In this document: piece by piece, positions 24,139 to 33,574 of the stretch
Layout of the letters: each line of letters starts with the position of its first letter
Position numbering within the stretch: position 1 is the stretch's first letter
Assembly: GCF_001757995.1 (NCBI RefSeq)
Contig: NZ_LXLV01000045.1
Location: 62,001-126,000, forward strand
From: Bacillus mycoides
GTDB taxonomy: Bacteria > Bacillota > Bacilli > Bacillales > Bacillaceae_G
Length of the DNA: 64,000 nt
Reading direction: 5' to 3'
The notes under the pieces: generated by a model
The model's input: only the letters and a program-made list of their open reading frames with translations
The model's database searches: none
What the model was told of the DNA's origin: nothing
Made by a program: the position numbers and the translations under genes

Positions 24139-24863
24139 TTATTCAGCCCCTTCGCTAGTACTTCTGCCACATGTAACACTTGAATATTTTTATTTTTCCT
24201 GCGCAATCTTCCTCCAATATTCATAAGACATCCCATATCTGCTCCAATTAAGAGATTTGCTTCTGTCGCCTCAATATGTTTTATTTTTTCATCAACCATC
24301 GTTTCAGAAATCGAGCTCATTTTTACTGCAAAAGTACCACCAAACCCGCAGCAATCTTGGCAATATGGTAATTCTTTTACGTCTAGACCTTCTACTTGCG
24401 ATAATAGCTTCAGTGGTTCGTCTTTTATCCCGAGTGCACGACTCATATGACAAGATTGATGAAAAACGGCTTTCTCAACCAACTTAGATTTCAAATCACT
24501 TTTTCCAAGTACATTCACTAAAAAATCCGTCAACTCATACGTTTTATCCGCTAAATGAACTGCTTTTTCATACCATTCACTATCATCTTTAAACATTTCT
24601 TTATAATAAAGATGAACCATGCTAGCACAAGAGCCTGAAGGAGTCACAATATATTCACTATGTTCAAATGCTTTAATCATTTGCTTTGCTGCTAGTTTTG
24701 CTTCTTCTTGATATCCGCTATTGTAAGCTGGTTGCCCGCAACAAGTCTGTCCTTCTGGGAAATCTAGTTCCACTCCACATTGCTGCATAATTTCTACGAC
24801 ACTCTTACCCACTTGAGGAAAAAACACATCTGATAAACAAGTAATAAATAACGAAACTTTCAT
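24135..24863 (-). CDS. lutA: Lactate utilization protein A (CCG domain)
   Basis: 242 residues with two Cys-rich CCG modules: TCCGQPAYNSGY near residue 41 and CQDCCGFGGTFAVK near residue 168, with HQSCH before the second. It probably binds iron-sulfur clusters and transfers electrons from lactate oxidation. It is first in the lutA-lutB-lutC-MFS operon. The start follows GAGGGGGG. It is divergent from the LysR gene. Confidence 0.92.
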   Translation of the reverse strand: MKVSLFITCLSDVFFPQVGKSVVEIMQQCGVELDFPEGQTCCGQPAYNSGYQEEAKLAAKQMIKAFEHSEYIVTPSGSCASMVHLYYKEMFKDDSEWYEKAVHLADKTYELTDFLVNVLGKSDLKSKLVEKAVFHQSCHMSRALGIKDEPLKLLSQVEGLDVKELPYCQDCCGFGGTFAVKMSSISETMVDEKIKHIEATEANLLIGADMGCLMNIGGRLRRKNKNIQVLHVAEVLAKGLNK

Positions 24864-25047
24864 AAAAAATCCCCCCTCAAAGCGATACGATCTATTTTAA
24901 AGTTATTACTTTGCTAAATTAAATTTTAAATTTTTAGAATTTTCTATTTTTAAAACTTTTTGTTTATGATATCATGTGGGATATTATATGAAAACTATCT
25001 ATAAGGTTGTTTTTGCATACAAAAATGGTATAGAAAGGGACTTTGAC

Positions 25048-25920
25048 ATGGATATAAGAAAACTTCGTTACTTTATTGTAATCGCTGAGGAAAAACAGCT
25101 TACCCGTGCTGCCCATCGACTTCATATGGCACAGCCACCTCTAAGTAGACAACTATCGCTACTAGAACAAGAATTATCAGTAAACTTATTTGAAAGAAAC
25201 GGTCGAAATATGCATTTGACTGAAGAAGGAAAAATTTTATATACGAAAGCTAAAAACATTATTCATCAATTAGAAGAAACCATTACGGAGATTAAAGATA
25301 CCGGTGAAGGGCTAAGGGGCAATCTATCTATTGGAGCATTTCATTCTTGCATTCCTTTTCTCGCTGAAAAAATCCGCTATTTTCAAGATAACTATCCAAA
25401 TGTGAACTTAAAAATATGGGAAGGTGGCCCTTTATACTTAATAGAGCAATTAGAAAATCGGTATATCGAACTTGCTATCTTGCGCGCGCCCTTTAATAAA
25501 GATGTTTTCTCTAGTATTAGTTTATCAAAGGAACCATTCGTATTAGTCATGCCTGCTACATGGGAACTATATCACTCACAGCTTCCAATCCCTCTAACTG
25601 AATTAAGTCATATTCCCCTCTTACTTTTACATAAAGATACAGAAAACAGCTATCATCAGCTCGTCATTGATGAATGCAAGCACCTTGGTATTCAATTAAA
25701 TATAGCATGTGAATGTCCTGACTCAGCATTTATTCTTATGCTTATCATGACTGGCATCGGCGCCTCTATCTTGCCGAAAAGCGCTGTATCTCATATCCCG
25801 CAAGAATTTATAAAAATAGTTGATTTAATAGATTTCCCTTATCATTCCGAATCATCGATTATATGGCTGAAAGATCGGAAGCTTTCTAAAAGAGCTCAAC
25901 GATTTATAGAATGTACATGA
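25048..25920 (+). CDS. LysR family transcriptional regulator
   Basis: 290 residues. N-terminal HTH in MDIRKLRYFIVIAEEKQLTR with AAHRLHMAQPPLSRQLSLLE, then a periplasmic-binding-like effector domain. The open frame starts upstream at 24976, but ATG at 25048 has GAAAGGGA upstream and matches the normal LysR N-terminus. Divergent from lutA, so it is the likely regulator of the lut operon, in place of the GntR-type LutR of B. subtilis. Confidence 0.87.
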   Translation: MDIRKLRYFIVIAEEKQLTRAAHRLHMAQPPLSRQLSLLEQELSVNLFERNGRNMHLTEEGKILYTKAKNIIHQLEETITEIKDTGEGLRGNLSIGAFHSCIPFLAEKIRYFQDNYPNVNLKIWEGGPLYLIEQLENRYIELAILRAPFNKDVFSSISLSKEPFVLVMPATWELYHSQLPIPLTELSHIPLLLLHKDTENSYHQLVIDECKHLGIQLNIACECPDSAFILMLIMTGIGASILPKSAVSHIPQEFIKIVDLIDFPYHSESSIIWLKDRKLSKRAQRFIECT

Positions 25921-26069
25921 ATAAATCTTTGAAGTGTAGCGATAGATCTCTTCGCTTCTCCATCGCCATTACCTCGTTTACAAAATTATTTCTCCTATTA
26001 TTATCATTGGACATGTTATATTCGCCGCTTATGTGAATACGTGAATGGCGAATATATCCTTCTAAAAAG

Positions 26070-26108
26070 AAAAAACAAAGACGCGAAGCCATAGAAGAGA
26101 CTTCGCAT
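26070..26108. repeat. 39-nt hairpin repeat, copy 2
   Basis: AAAAAACAAAGACGCGAAGC onward. It is part of the terminator stem at 26074-26116 and matches 20401-20439 at 32 of 39 positions. Confidence 0.6.
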
Positions 26109-26116
26109 CTTTGTTT
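26074..26116. terminator. Hairpin terminator after the LysR gene
   Basis: AACAAAGACGCGAAG / CTTCGCATCTTTGTT stem (one mismatch) followed by TTATTT on plus; works in either direction. Confidence 0.75.
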
Positions 26117-26118
26117 AT

Positions 26119-26252
26119 TTAAAGCGATTTATATGAATGTAAATCCCCAGCAAAGTCTTTACCACAACCGTCACACCTTACTGCTTTTTATCCCATTTTT
26201 CTAAACGGACGTAGAACAATACCCCATCCTCAGTATTATTTTGAAAATAGAA
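26119..26252 (-). pseudogene. Remnant of a small Cys-containing protein gene
   Basis: One frame reads NTEDGVLFYVRLEKWDKK and stops. A second continues AVRCDGCGKDFAGDLHSYKS to a stop at 26119. A small indel at the AAAAAGCAG junction would join them. There is no start codon in the first frame. The CDGCG motif suggests a zinc-binding tail. Family unknown. Confidence 0.35.
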
Positions 26253-26266
26253 TGATCAAAATGGAT

Positions 26267-26536
26267 TTACTTATCTTTCTCCATATATTCTTTAATCTTT
26301 CGTTCTTCCCACTCTTTTCCGAATATCCCAAATGGAAAAGTTGTCAAACCATGTATAACGATACCGATCCCCCAACCTCCAAGTGGATATAAAAACCATA
26401 ATTTACTTGAATCAGAGCTTACATTTATAAAAAAAAGCATTAAGTTAACTAGTATATAAACCGTTAAATGAATGTAAAACGCTTGTAAATTCTCCACCCT
26501 TTTTTTAGCTCGTAAATAAACCTCATCTCGCTCCAC
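26267..26536 (-). CDS. 2TM domain-containing membrane protein
   Basis: 89 residues: an amphipathic start ERDEVYLRAKKRVENLQAFY, two spans (IHLTVYILVNLMLFFINV and LYPLGGWGIGIVIHGLTTF), and a charged tail. This is the 2TM domain pattern found in bacterial membrane and kinase-associated proteins. The start is GTG at 26536 with AGAGG upstream. Confidence 0.8.
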   Translation of the reverse strand: MERDEVYLRAKKRVENLQAFYIHLTVYILVNLMLFFINVSSDSSKLWFLYPLGGWGIGIVIHGLTTFPFGIFGKEWEERKIKEYMEKDK

Positions 26537-26638
26537 CCTTAAACACCTCTTTCAATATTGTATTTTTTCACCTTCGCTCCAGTATTAACATCATATTCTA
26601 ATCGGAAATCCGTTATTCTCAAAAAAACACAAAACAAA

Positions 26639-26684
26639 AAGTACCCATCAAATTATCATACACATGATCATTTGCTGGGTACTG
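26639..26684 (-). terminator. Terminator after the 26716-27357 gene
   Basis: AGTACCCAGCAAA / TTTGATGGGTACT on minus, then TTTTGTTTTG. Confidence 0.75.
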
Positions 26685-26715
26685 CATGATACATTTGTTA
26701 TTTACAGTAGTCTAA

Positions 26716-27357
26716 TTAAGACCAAATCCAAACATCATCATTATTTTCAACGTTGTTCTTTACTTCATGCACTTTTTCGATATGATCAACTGTGTTCCAG
26801 TTAATAGAACTTCCACCCCAGCCCACATACTTCATATCAATTTTTACTTTCTCACCCGTATTAAATACTTGTCCCTTTGTTAAGAAAACATCAATAATAA
26901 CTTTCTTCCCATTTATCGATGGATACTCAACTACTACATATTTAGTAGAACCGTCTCCCTCATCTTCCATCGTTCCTACTTTTGATACTTCCCCAATCAC
27001 ATAATCAGGAGAACCGTCTTCTTTCATGTGCATACCTAATTTATTTGACGTATTTTCAACTGTATTTGCAATCATATATTCCGTAAAATTACGCATCATA
27101 GATCCAGTAGCTTTAACCTCATCCCCTACTTTCACATTTGAAAATGAATCCATATACACACTAACAGGTTCTTCATATTGCTTAGATTTCACGACAATTA
27201 CACCTTTATCTACTTCTATTACTCGTCCTTCTAACGTCGAGAAATTCGATTCAATAGAAGCGGCACTCGCTTTTGACAGTTCTAATCCTGGTAAATTCGT
27301 TCCTGATAACGCTGCAATACCTAAAGCACCAGCTAAAATTAATTTTTTCATACCCAT
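26716..27357 (-). CDS. Secreted protein of unknown function
   Basis: 213 residues with a signal peptide (KKLILAGALGIAALSG, cleavage likely after KASA near residue 32). The mature part has repeated beta-rich segments, for example GRVIEVDKGVIVVKSK and VGDEVKATGSMM, suggesting OB-like folds. The C-terminus is NNDDVWIWS. Not assigned to a family. The start follows GGAG. Confidence 0.6.
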   Translation of the reverse strand: MGMKKLILAGALGIAALSGTNLPGLELSKASAASIESNFSTLEGRVIEVDKGVIVVKSKQYEEPVSVYMDSFSNVKVGDEVKATGSMMRNFTEYMIANTVENTSNKLGMHMKEDGSPDYVIGEVSKVGTMEDEGDGSTKYVVVEYPSINGKKVIIDVFLTKGQVFNTGEKVKIDMKYVGWGGSSINWNTVDHIEKVHEVKNNVENNDDVWIWS

Positions 27358-27407
27358 TATGAAACATCTCCATTCATGATGATTTTATTTTTTTGATTGG
27401 ATACGAC

Positions 27408-27436
27408 CAACCTGTAACTTTTATAGTTACAGGTTG
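27408..27436. repeat. Perfect 11-bp inverted repeat upstream of the secreted protein gene
   Basis: CAACCTGTAAC / GTTACAGGTTG with a 7-nt loop. There is no T-run on either side, so more likely an operator or leader structure than a terminator. Confidence 0.5.
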
Positions 27437-27649
27437 TGAGAAATAGCAACCATCTTTCTCATGCAATGTTGCATACTGTAATTTTCAAATTTAAATCGAT
27501 TATTCCTATATTCAACACTAATGCCAAATCCAAGAATAATAGCAGGTAAACGGATTGATGATGAAGAAACTAATGTCATGCATCATATTTTTTCAATAAT
27601 AAAGTTTGTATAATCGTAGTCCATTACATTATGTAGGAGCGGATTTAAC

Positions 27650-28681
27650 ATGTTAATAAAACCAAACAGATTACAGGCAGGCGATATTGTGGCAACAGTA
27701 AGTCCTTCATGGGGAGGAGCAGGTGATTCTGAGATAAGATGGCGATATGAACAAGGAGTAAAGAGATTAGAAGAAGTTTTCGGTCTTACGGTTGTCCCAA
27801 TGCCAAATAGTTTAAAAGGTAGCGAATTCATTTATAACAATCCACAGGCTCGTGCAGAAGATTTAATGACAGCTTTTAAAGATACGCGTGTGAAAGCAAT
27901 TATTGCGAATATTGGCGGTGAAGATAGCATTCGCTTACTTCCCTATATAGATTTTAATGTAATACGTGAAAACCCGAAAATTTTTATGGGATACTCTGAC
28001 GTTACTATTTCACATTTACTTTGCCATAAAGCAGGCATTTCCTCTTTTTACGGTCCAGCAATTTTGACCGACTTTGCCGAAAATGTAGAGATGGATCCAT
28101 ATACAATTGAAATGGTAAATCGAACTCTCTTTTCAAATGAAATGATTGGCGAAATTCAACCAGCTCATGAATGGACGAGTGAGCGTTTAGAATGGATAGA
28201 GATTAATAAGGATAAAAGGCGTACAATGCAACGAAACAATGGATATGAGCTACTTCAAGGCTCTACCACTGTACAAGGGCGCTTAATTGGTGGTTGCATT
28301 GAAGTACTGGAATTTGCAAAAGGAACGGAGCTTTGGCCTGAGAAAAAACATTGGGAGGATAGTATTCTATTCTTTGAAACTTCTGAAGATCATCCAGAAC
28401 CAAGTTATATAAAGTATTGGTTACGAAATTATGCGGCACAAGGCATTCTGCAAAAAGCAAAAGGTATCATCTTCGGTAAACCGAAAGATGAACAATATTA
28501 TGAAGAATATAAACATGAAATACTGCAAGTTATGAAGGAACATAATTTAGAAGATTTGCCGATTCTTTATAATTTAAATTTTGGCCATACTGAACCGAAG
28601 TTTATTTTACCTTACGGTGCGATGGCAGAAATTGATTGTGAAAATGGATCTTTTTCTATTTTAGAGAGTGGTGTGGAGTAA
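27650..28681 (+). CDS. S66 family peptidase, MccF-like (LD-carboxypeptidase fold)
   Basis: 343 residues. The nucleophile Ser is in IFMGYSDVTISHLLCHKAG (about residue 112), with INIGGEDSIRLLPYID-type N-terminal elements. Later YTIEM..LFSNEMIGE, GGCIEVLEFAKGTELWPEK and a C-terminal NFGHTEPKFILPYG with the catalytic His. This is the MccF branch that hydrolyses microcin C-like acyl-sulfamoyl adenylates, rather than the murein LdcA branch. The start follows GTAGGAG. Confidence 0.85.
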   Translation: MLIKPNRLQAGDIVATVSPSWGGAGDSEIRWRYEQGVKRLEEVFGLTVVPMPNSLKGSEFIYNNPQARAEDLMTAFKDTRVKAIIANIGGEDSIRLLPYIDFNVIRENPKIFMGYSDVTISHLLCHKAGISSFYGPAILTDFAENVEMDPYTIEMVNRTLFSNEMIGEIQPAHEWTSERLEWIEINKDKRRTMQRNNGYELLQGSTTVQGRLIGGCIEVLEFAKGTELWPEKKHWEDSILFFETSEDHPEPSYIKYWLRNYAAQGILQKAKGIIFGKPKDEQYYEEYKHEILQVMKEHNLEDLPILYNLNFGHTEPKFILPYGAMAEIDCENGSFSILESGVE

Positions 28682-28917
28682 AGTGAAACTTTAAATAAGT
28701 ATAGCCATAAGTTTTATAATTATATTTTCCGATCCTACAGAAATAATAGCGTATTTTTCATTTTAGGAAGTATTTTATTTTGTTAGCTTGATAGCGATAT
28801 GGCAGGACCCCAATAAATAAAAACACTCCTATGCGATATGACTGTGAATTGATGCTTTTTAAAAGTATATAATTAGAGGGAGATTACTTATCTAATGATA
28901 AAGGGGGATTTACGTAT

Positions 28918-29313
28918 ATGGAAGTAACATTTACAGTAAGTAAATGGGATGAAAAACTAATCGATGATACTAGAAAAGATTTCCCTATTAATATTGCCCA
29001 TGTTGAATATGATATTGATGGTGAATTAAAAGGAAAAGCTTTTGTTGAATACTTATTATATTATTTAGACTCAAATATAAATGATGGTCACTTGGCTACT
29101 GCTAAAATTTCTGGATTTTTACACTTTGAAGGAATTTATAAGGGACAACAAGGGACATTTACAGCTATAGAGCAAGGAATATTTGATAAAAGAAATCTAA
29201 ATTCCCCAGGAACAATTATCAAAGCTACCGGTAACTTAGAAAATCTGAGAGGGTCCTATAATTATCAGTTTACAGGTCAAACCAGTAAACTGATTTTAGC
29301 GTTTGAATTTTAG
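28918..29313 (+). CDS. DUF3224 family protein
   Basis: 131 residues, an all-beta lipocalin-like pattern typical of DUF3224: FTVSKWDEKLID, GKAFVEYLLYYLD, FEGIYKGQQGTFTAIEQGIF, ATGNLENLRGSYNYQF. Function unknown. The start follows AAAGGGGG. Confidence 0.8.
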   Translation: MEVTFTVSKWDEKLIDDTRKDFPINIAHVEYDIDGELKGKAFVEYLLYYLDSNINDGHLATAKISGFLHFEGIYKGQQGTFTAIEQGIFDKRNLNSPGTIIKATGNLENLRGSYNYQFTGQTSKLILAFEF

Positions 29314-29335
29314 CAAAATATCCTATAATTTAGTG

Positions 29336-29374
29336 GAAAGGACATTTCTTGTAATACTAGGAATGTCCTTTTTG
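29336..29374 (+). terminator. Terminator after the DUF3224 gene
   Basis: AAAGGACATT / AATGTCCTTTTTG stem. Confidence 0.8.
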
Positions 29375-29550
29375 TTGACGAGCTTATTCAACTATTCTTC
29401 TAATAGTTAAGAAAAGAAAAGAACAGAGTATATTATATAACGTCTTATTATCAGTATTCAACGATGCATAAAATTTTCGTTATGGGGGGAATTAAAAATC
29501 TAAGCCTGAGAGGCATGGGGGCCCCACTTATTCATTACTTTTCCTACTAA

Positions 29551-29928
29551 TTAAAGAATAATCCCCGAAAAACTCCCCTTCAATACTTCTTTTTCAAGTT
29601 GATTCCTACATGTAAACATCGCAATAATTTTTGTTCGATTTTTTTCATCGGGCTCAAATTGTTCAATGGTTACGTCACAACGAATTGTATCACCGCTAAA
29701 TACAGGACGTAAAAATTCAAAATCCATCTTGCGAGCTAACACGTTATAATCACCGCCAATTTTTGTAGGCAACGTTGATGTTAACAGCCCTTGTACAACA
29801 AATCTCCCCTGCTCATCTGGTGTAACATTATGAATTCCCTCATCCCTAGATACTTCTGTAAATAAAACAACATCTTCTTTTGTAAAAGTTCGCTCAAAGG
29901 TGATTTTTTCGCCTACTTGTAATTTCAT
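29551..29928 (-). CDS. MaoC-like hotdog-fold dehydratase family protein
   Basis: 125 residues with the MaoC/FAS1-like pattern: VGEKITFERTFTKEDVVLFT, GRFVVQGLLTSTLPTKIGGD, RKMDFEFLRPVFSGDTI. The usual catalytic Asp-His dyad of R-hydratases (DxNPxH) is replaced by EGIHNVTPDE, so activity is uncertain. The start follows GAGGGGT. Confidence 0.78.
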   Translation of the reverse strand: MKLQVGEKITFERTFTKEDVVLFTEVSRDEGIHNVTPDEQGRFVVQGLLTSTLPTKIGGDYNVLARKMDFEFLRPVFSGDTIRCDVTIEQFEPDEKNRTKIIAMFTCRNQLEKEVLKGSFSGIIL

Positions 29929-29989
29929 CGATACCCCTCCTCAAAAACAGTCCACACTTAACTAAACTGATGTTCCATTTGTTACATAA

Positions 29990-30023
29990 GAAAAACCGAA
30001 ATTAACAATCATTCCGGTTTTTC
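29990..30023. terminator. Terminator downstream of the serC-serA-DUF1015 operon
   Basis: AAAAACCGAAAT / ATTCCGGTTTTT arms (one bulge) on both strands. Confidence 0.75.
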
Positions 30024-30043
30024 CAAACTACAAAAGTCTATAT

Positions 30044-31291
30044 TTACTTTAGTGAATGAACAAACAATCCACTGCGAAGTTTCGGTTCAAACCACGTAGA
30101 TTTCGGCGGCATTACTTCTCCAGCGTCTGCGATTGTTAATAAATCTTCCATTGATGTCGGATATAACGCGAATGCTGCTTTATATTCACCGCTATTCACA
30201 AGACGTTCTAGTTCTTCTAACCCGCGGATTCCGCCGACGAAATCAATGCGTGAATCTGAGCGCGGATCATGTATTTCAAGCACCTGACTTAATAAATGAT
30301 CTTGTAAAATAGATACATCTAAACGCCTGACAAGATCATTCGCATCAAATGTTTCCTCTTTCACAGTGAGCTTATACCACTTCTCGTTTACATACATTCC
30401 AAATGATTTTGGCTCATTTGGTTTATACGGTGAAACCCCTGCTTCTTCCACATAAAAATATTGCGCAACTTGCTTTAAAAATTGCTCTACTGATAAACCA
30501 TTTAAATCTTTCACAACTCGGTTATAGTCCCAAATAGATAGTTCATCATGAGGGAATAAAACAGATAGGAAGAAATTGAATTCCTCTTCTCCTGTGTAAT
30601 TCGGATATTGCTCTCTTCGCATAACTCCTACTTTTGCAGCTGATGCAGAGCGGTGATGTCCATCTGCAATGTACAAGTTAGGGATATCTTCAAATGCATT
30701 TACTAAAGTCGTAATTACTTCTTCATCTGCAATCTTCCACGCAACATGCTCGACACCGTCTTCTGCCGTAAATTTATAAATGGGCGCATGTTCTTCTTTC
30801 CAGCTTGCAATTAAACGTTTCACTTCTTCTTTTGTACGGTACGTTAAAAAGATAGGACCCGTATTTGCGTCACACACATCTACGTGACGAATGCGATCTA
30901 GTTCTTTTTCGTGACGCGTTCTTTCATGTTTTTTAATTGTATCATCTTCATACTCGTCAATCGATGTACAAACGACAAGGCCTGACTGCGTTCTTCCTTG
31001 CATCGTCAGTTCATAAATGTAAAGCGCTGGCTCTTCATCTTGAACGAACACTTCTTCTTGTATAAATTGCTTTAAATTTTCACCCGCTTTTTCATATACG
31101 CGATCATCGTACGGTGAAAGTGCCGGGTCTAAATCAATTTCTGCTTTATCAACGTGTAAGAAAGAATATGGATTCCCTTTTACAACTTCTCTTGCCTCTT
31201 CACTATTTAATACGTCATACGGTAAAGCTGCAACTTGCACAGCTTTTTCTTCTACTGGACGGATGGCCCGAAACGGTCGGATATTTGCCAA
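30044..31291 (-). CDS. DUF1015 family protein
   Basis: 415 residues, start MANIRPFRAIRP with VAALPYDVLNSEEAR and NPYSFLHVDKAEID, then GHHRSASAAKVG near residue 215. This is the diagnostic DUF1015 set. The HxxHR-containing core suggests an enzyme. Co-transcription with serA and serC (16 bp gap to serA) points to serine or amino-acid metabolism, but no reaction is established. Confidence 0.87.
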   Translation of the reverse strand: MANIRPFRAIRPVEEKAVQVAALPYDVLNSEEAREVVKGNPYSFLHVDKAEIDLDPALSPYDDRVYEKAGENLKQFIQEEVFVQDEEPALYIYELTMQGRTQSGLVVCTSIDEYEDDTIKKHERTRHEKELDRIRHVDVCDANTGPIFLTYRTKEEVKRLIASWKEEHAPIYKFTAEDGVEHVAWKIADEEVITTLVNAFEDIPNLYIADGHHRSASAAKVGVMRREQYPNYTGEEEFNFFLSVLFPHDELSIWDYNRVVKDLNGLSVEQFLKQVAQYFYVEEAGVSPYKPNEPKSFGMYVNEKWYKLTVKEETFDANDLVRRLDVSILQDHLLSQVLEIHDPRSDSRIDFVGGIRGLEELERLVNSGEYKAAFALYPTSMEDLLTIADAGEVMPPKSTWFEPKLRSGLFVHSLK

Positions 31292-31306
31292 TTTTCCCTC
31301 TCCCCT

Positions 31307-32479
31307 TTACACAATCATTCGAACGGCTACAACACCTGTAATTTTGCTTATATTTTCCACAATATTCTCTTTAATTATATCATCAATACCATTATCAATA
31401 TCAATCATTGTGTACGCCCAAGAATGTTTACTACGATTAATCATATCCGCAATATTAATATGATGTTCTGCTAAACATCCTGTAATTTGTCCTACCATGT
31501 TCGGAACGTTTTGATGCATAATTGTAATACGTTTCTTTCCAATGTACGGAAGCTCTACGTTTGGATAGTTTACTGAATTACGAATATTACCTGTCTCTAA
31601 ATATTCACGTAATTGACGAGCTGCCATTACTGCACAATTTTCTTCAGATTCAGACGTAGATGCACCAAGGTGAGGAGTTGCTGTTACATTTTTCATCTTT
31701 ATAACATTTTCATTCGGAAAATCCGTTACGTAATGTGTAATAATATCTTCTTCTAACGCTTTTTGAAGAGCTGTTTCATCTACAAGTTCCCCTCTTGAGA
31801 AATTGAATAGACGCATCCCTTTTTTCATCGTCTCTATAGCGTGTTCACCAACAATCCCCTTCGTTTGATTCGTAAGAGGAATATGCAGTGTAATATAATC
31901 ACATGTTGCAAAGATTTCATCTAGGCTAAACGCTCTTTGTACTTGCGTAGAAAGACGCCATGCTGTTTCAACAGATATATATGGATCGTATCCGACAACG
32001 TCCATCCCTAAAGATAACGCATCGTTCGCAACTAAAGCACCAATTGCGCCAAGACCGATAACACCTAAACGCTTCCCCGCAATTTCTGATCCAACGAATT
32101 GCTTCTTCCCAGCTTCAACAAGCTGTGGTACTTCTTCTCCATCCAACTCTTTCGTCCAGCTCACTCCGTTTATAATATTACGGGAAGACATAATAAGGCT
32201 TGCGATAATAAGTTCCTTCACTGCATTCGCATTAGCCCCTGGCGTGTTAAACACTACAATCCCTTTTTCCGTACAACGCTCAACAGGAATATTATTTACA
32301 CCGGCACCAGCTCTTGCAATTGCCTTTAAATCTTCTGAAAACTCTTCTTGATGTAAAGAATAGCTGCGAAGTAAAATACCATCTGGATGACCTACTTTGT
32401 CTCCAATTTCATAGCGATTCCCATCAAAAATTTGCAAACCCTTTTCGGCAATTTGATTTAACGTCTGAACACGAAACAT
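31307..32479 (-). CDS. serA: D-3-phosphoglycerate dehydrogenase
   Basis: 390 residues. NAD-binding GLGAIGALVANDALSLGM near residue 147, catalytic Arg in FNFSRGELVD, Glu in the DFPNE region and His in TPHLGASTSESEEN. A C-terminal ACT domain (ITIMHQNVPNMVGQITGCL) probably binds serine for feedback control. It catalyses the first step of serine synthesis from 3-phosphoglycerate. It lies 12 bp after serC in one operon. Confidence 0.92.
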   Translation of the reverse strand: MFRVQTLNQIAEKGLQIFDGNRYEIGDKVGHPDGILLRSYSLHQEEFSEDLKAIARAGAGVNNIPVERCTEKGIVVFNTPGANANAVKELIIASLIMSSRNIINGVSWTKELDGEEVPQLVEAGKKQFVGSEIAGKRLGVIGLGAIGALVANDALSLGMDVVGYDPYISVETAWRLSTQVQRAFSLDEIFATCDYITLHIPLTNQTKGIVGEHAIETMKKGMRLFNFSRGELVDETALQKALEEDIITHYVTDFPNENVIKMKNVTATPHLGASTSESEENCAVMAARQLREYLETGNIRNSVNYPNVELPYIGKKRITIMHQNVPNMVGQITGCLAEHHINIADMINRSKHSWAYTMIDIDNGIDDIIKENIVENISKITGVVAVRMIV

Positions 32480-32491
32480 ATCCCCATCTCC

Positions 32492-33574
32492 CTATCTATT
32501 TTCAAGCTCAAATTCCTTCATATAAGCTACTAATTGCCCAACACCTTCCACCGGCATCGCATTGTAAATACTTGCACGCATACCGCCGACTGAACGATGT
32601 CCCTTTAGCGTAACGAAATCGCGTTCTTTCGCTTTTTGTAAAAACTGATTATTAAGCTCTTCTGACGGTGTTGTAAACGGAATGTTCATAAGTGATCGAT
32701 ACGTAGGATCAACTGGTGAAGTAAACAATTTAGATTCATCTAAAAAATTGTAAAGAAGTGAAGATTTCATTCTATTTTGTTCTTCAATCGCAGATACCCC
32801 GCCTTGTTCTTTCAACCACTCTAGTACAAGTTTCGTTACGTAAATACTAAAGGTTGGCGGTGTATTATATAAGGAGTTATTTTTACTGTAAGTTTCATAG
32901 TTTAACATCGTAGGACAAGCACTATTTGCACTGCCAATTAAATCTCTTTTTATAATTACAATCGTTAAACCCGCTGGCCCTAAATTCTTTTGCGCACCCG
33001 CATATATGAGACCAAACTTCGTAACATCATATTGTTCTGATAAAATATTTGAGGACATATCCGCAACAAGCGGCACTCTTTCTAAATGTGGAATATCCAC
33101 ATATTTTGTCCCCTCAATTGTATTATTCGTTGTAATATGTACATAATCTAGTTCATCATCATTTGGTAAATCATCCATTTTAGGAATCGAAGTAAACTTC
33201 TCTTTTTCAGAAGAAGCAATCACTTGCACTTCCCCTACTTTTTCGGCTTCTTGCAATGCCTTTTTAGACCATGAGCCAGTCAGTACGTACCCAGCTCTTT
33301 TATAAGTACTCATTAAATTTAACGGTATCATAGAGAATTGTAATGACGCACCGCCTTGTAAAAATAATACGTCATACTCATCAGGAATGTTCATTAATTC
33401 ACGAAGTAAGCTGCTCGCTTCATCAATAATATTTTGAAAATAAGAAGATCGATGACTCATTTCCATAATAGACATGCCTGTCCCGTTATAATTTACAAGC
33501 TCCTTTTGCACTTTCTCTAAAACTGGCAAAGGGAGTATTGATGGTCCTGCTGAAAAATTGTATACTCTCTCCAT
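32492..33574 (-). CDS. serC: Phosphoserine aminotransferase
   Basis: 360 residues starting MERVYNFSAGPSILPLPVLE. PLP-binding Lys lies in YAGAQKNLGPAG (about residue 190). It also has LFLQGGASLQFSMIP and a C-terminal GHRSVGGMRASIYNAMP. It makes phosphoserine from phosphohydroxypyruvate. An adjacent ATG at 33577 is equally possible; GGGAGG lies 8-11 nt upstream. First gene of serC-serA-DUF1015. I found no T-box upstream. Confidence 0.93.
   Translation of the reverse strand: MERVYNFSAGPSILPLPVLEKVQKELVNYNGTGMSIMEMSHRSSYFQNIIDEASSLLRELMNIPDEYDVLFLQGGASLQFSMIPLNLMSTYKRAGYVLTGSWSKKALQEAEKVGEVQVIASSEKEKFTSIPKMDDLPNDDELDYVHITTNNTIEGTKYVDIPHLERVPLVADMSSNILSEQYDVTKFGLIYAGAQKNLGPAGLTIVIIKRDLIGSANSACPTMLNYETYSKNNSLYNTPPTFSIYVTKLVLEWLKEQGGVSAIEEQNRMKSSLLYNFLDESKLFTSPVDPTYRSLMNIPFTTPSEELNNQFLQKAKERDFVTLKGHRSVGGMRASIYNAMPVEGVGQLVAYMKEFELENR

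Noticed and set aside
25904-26092. 62-codon minus-strand open frame overlapping the LysR 3' end
   Set aside because: No ribosome site at either possible start, and it overlaps a real gene end and a terminator stem.
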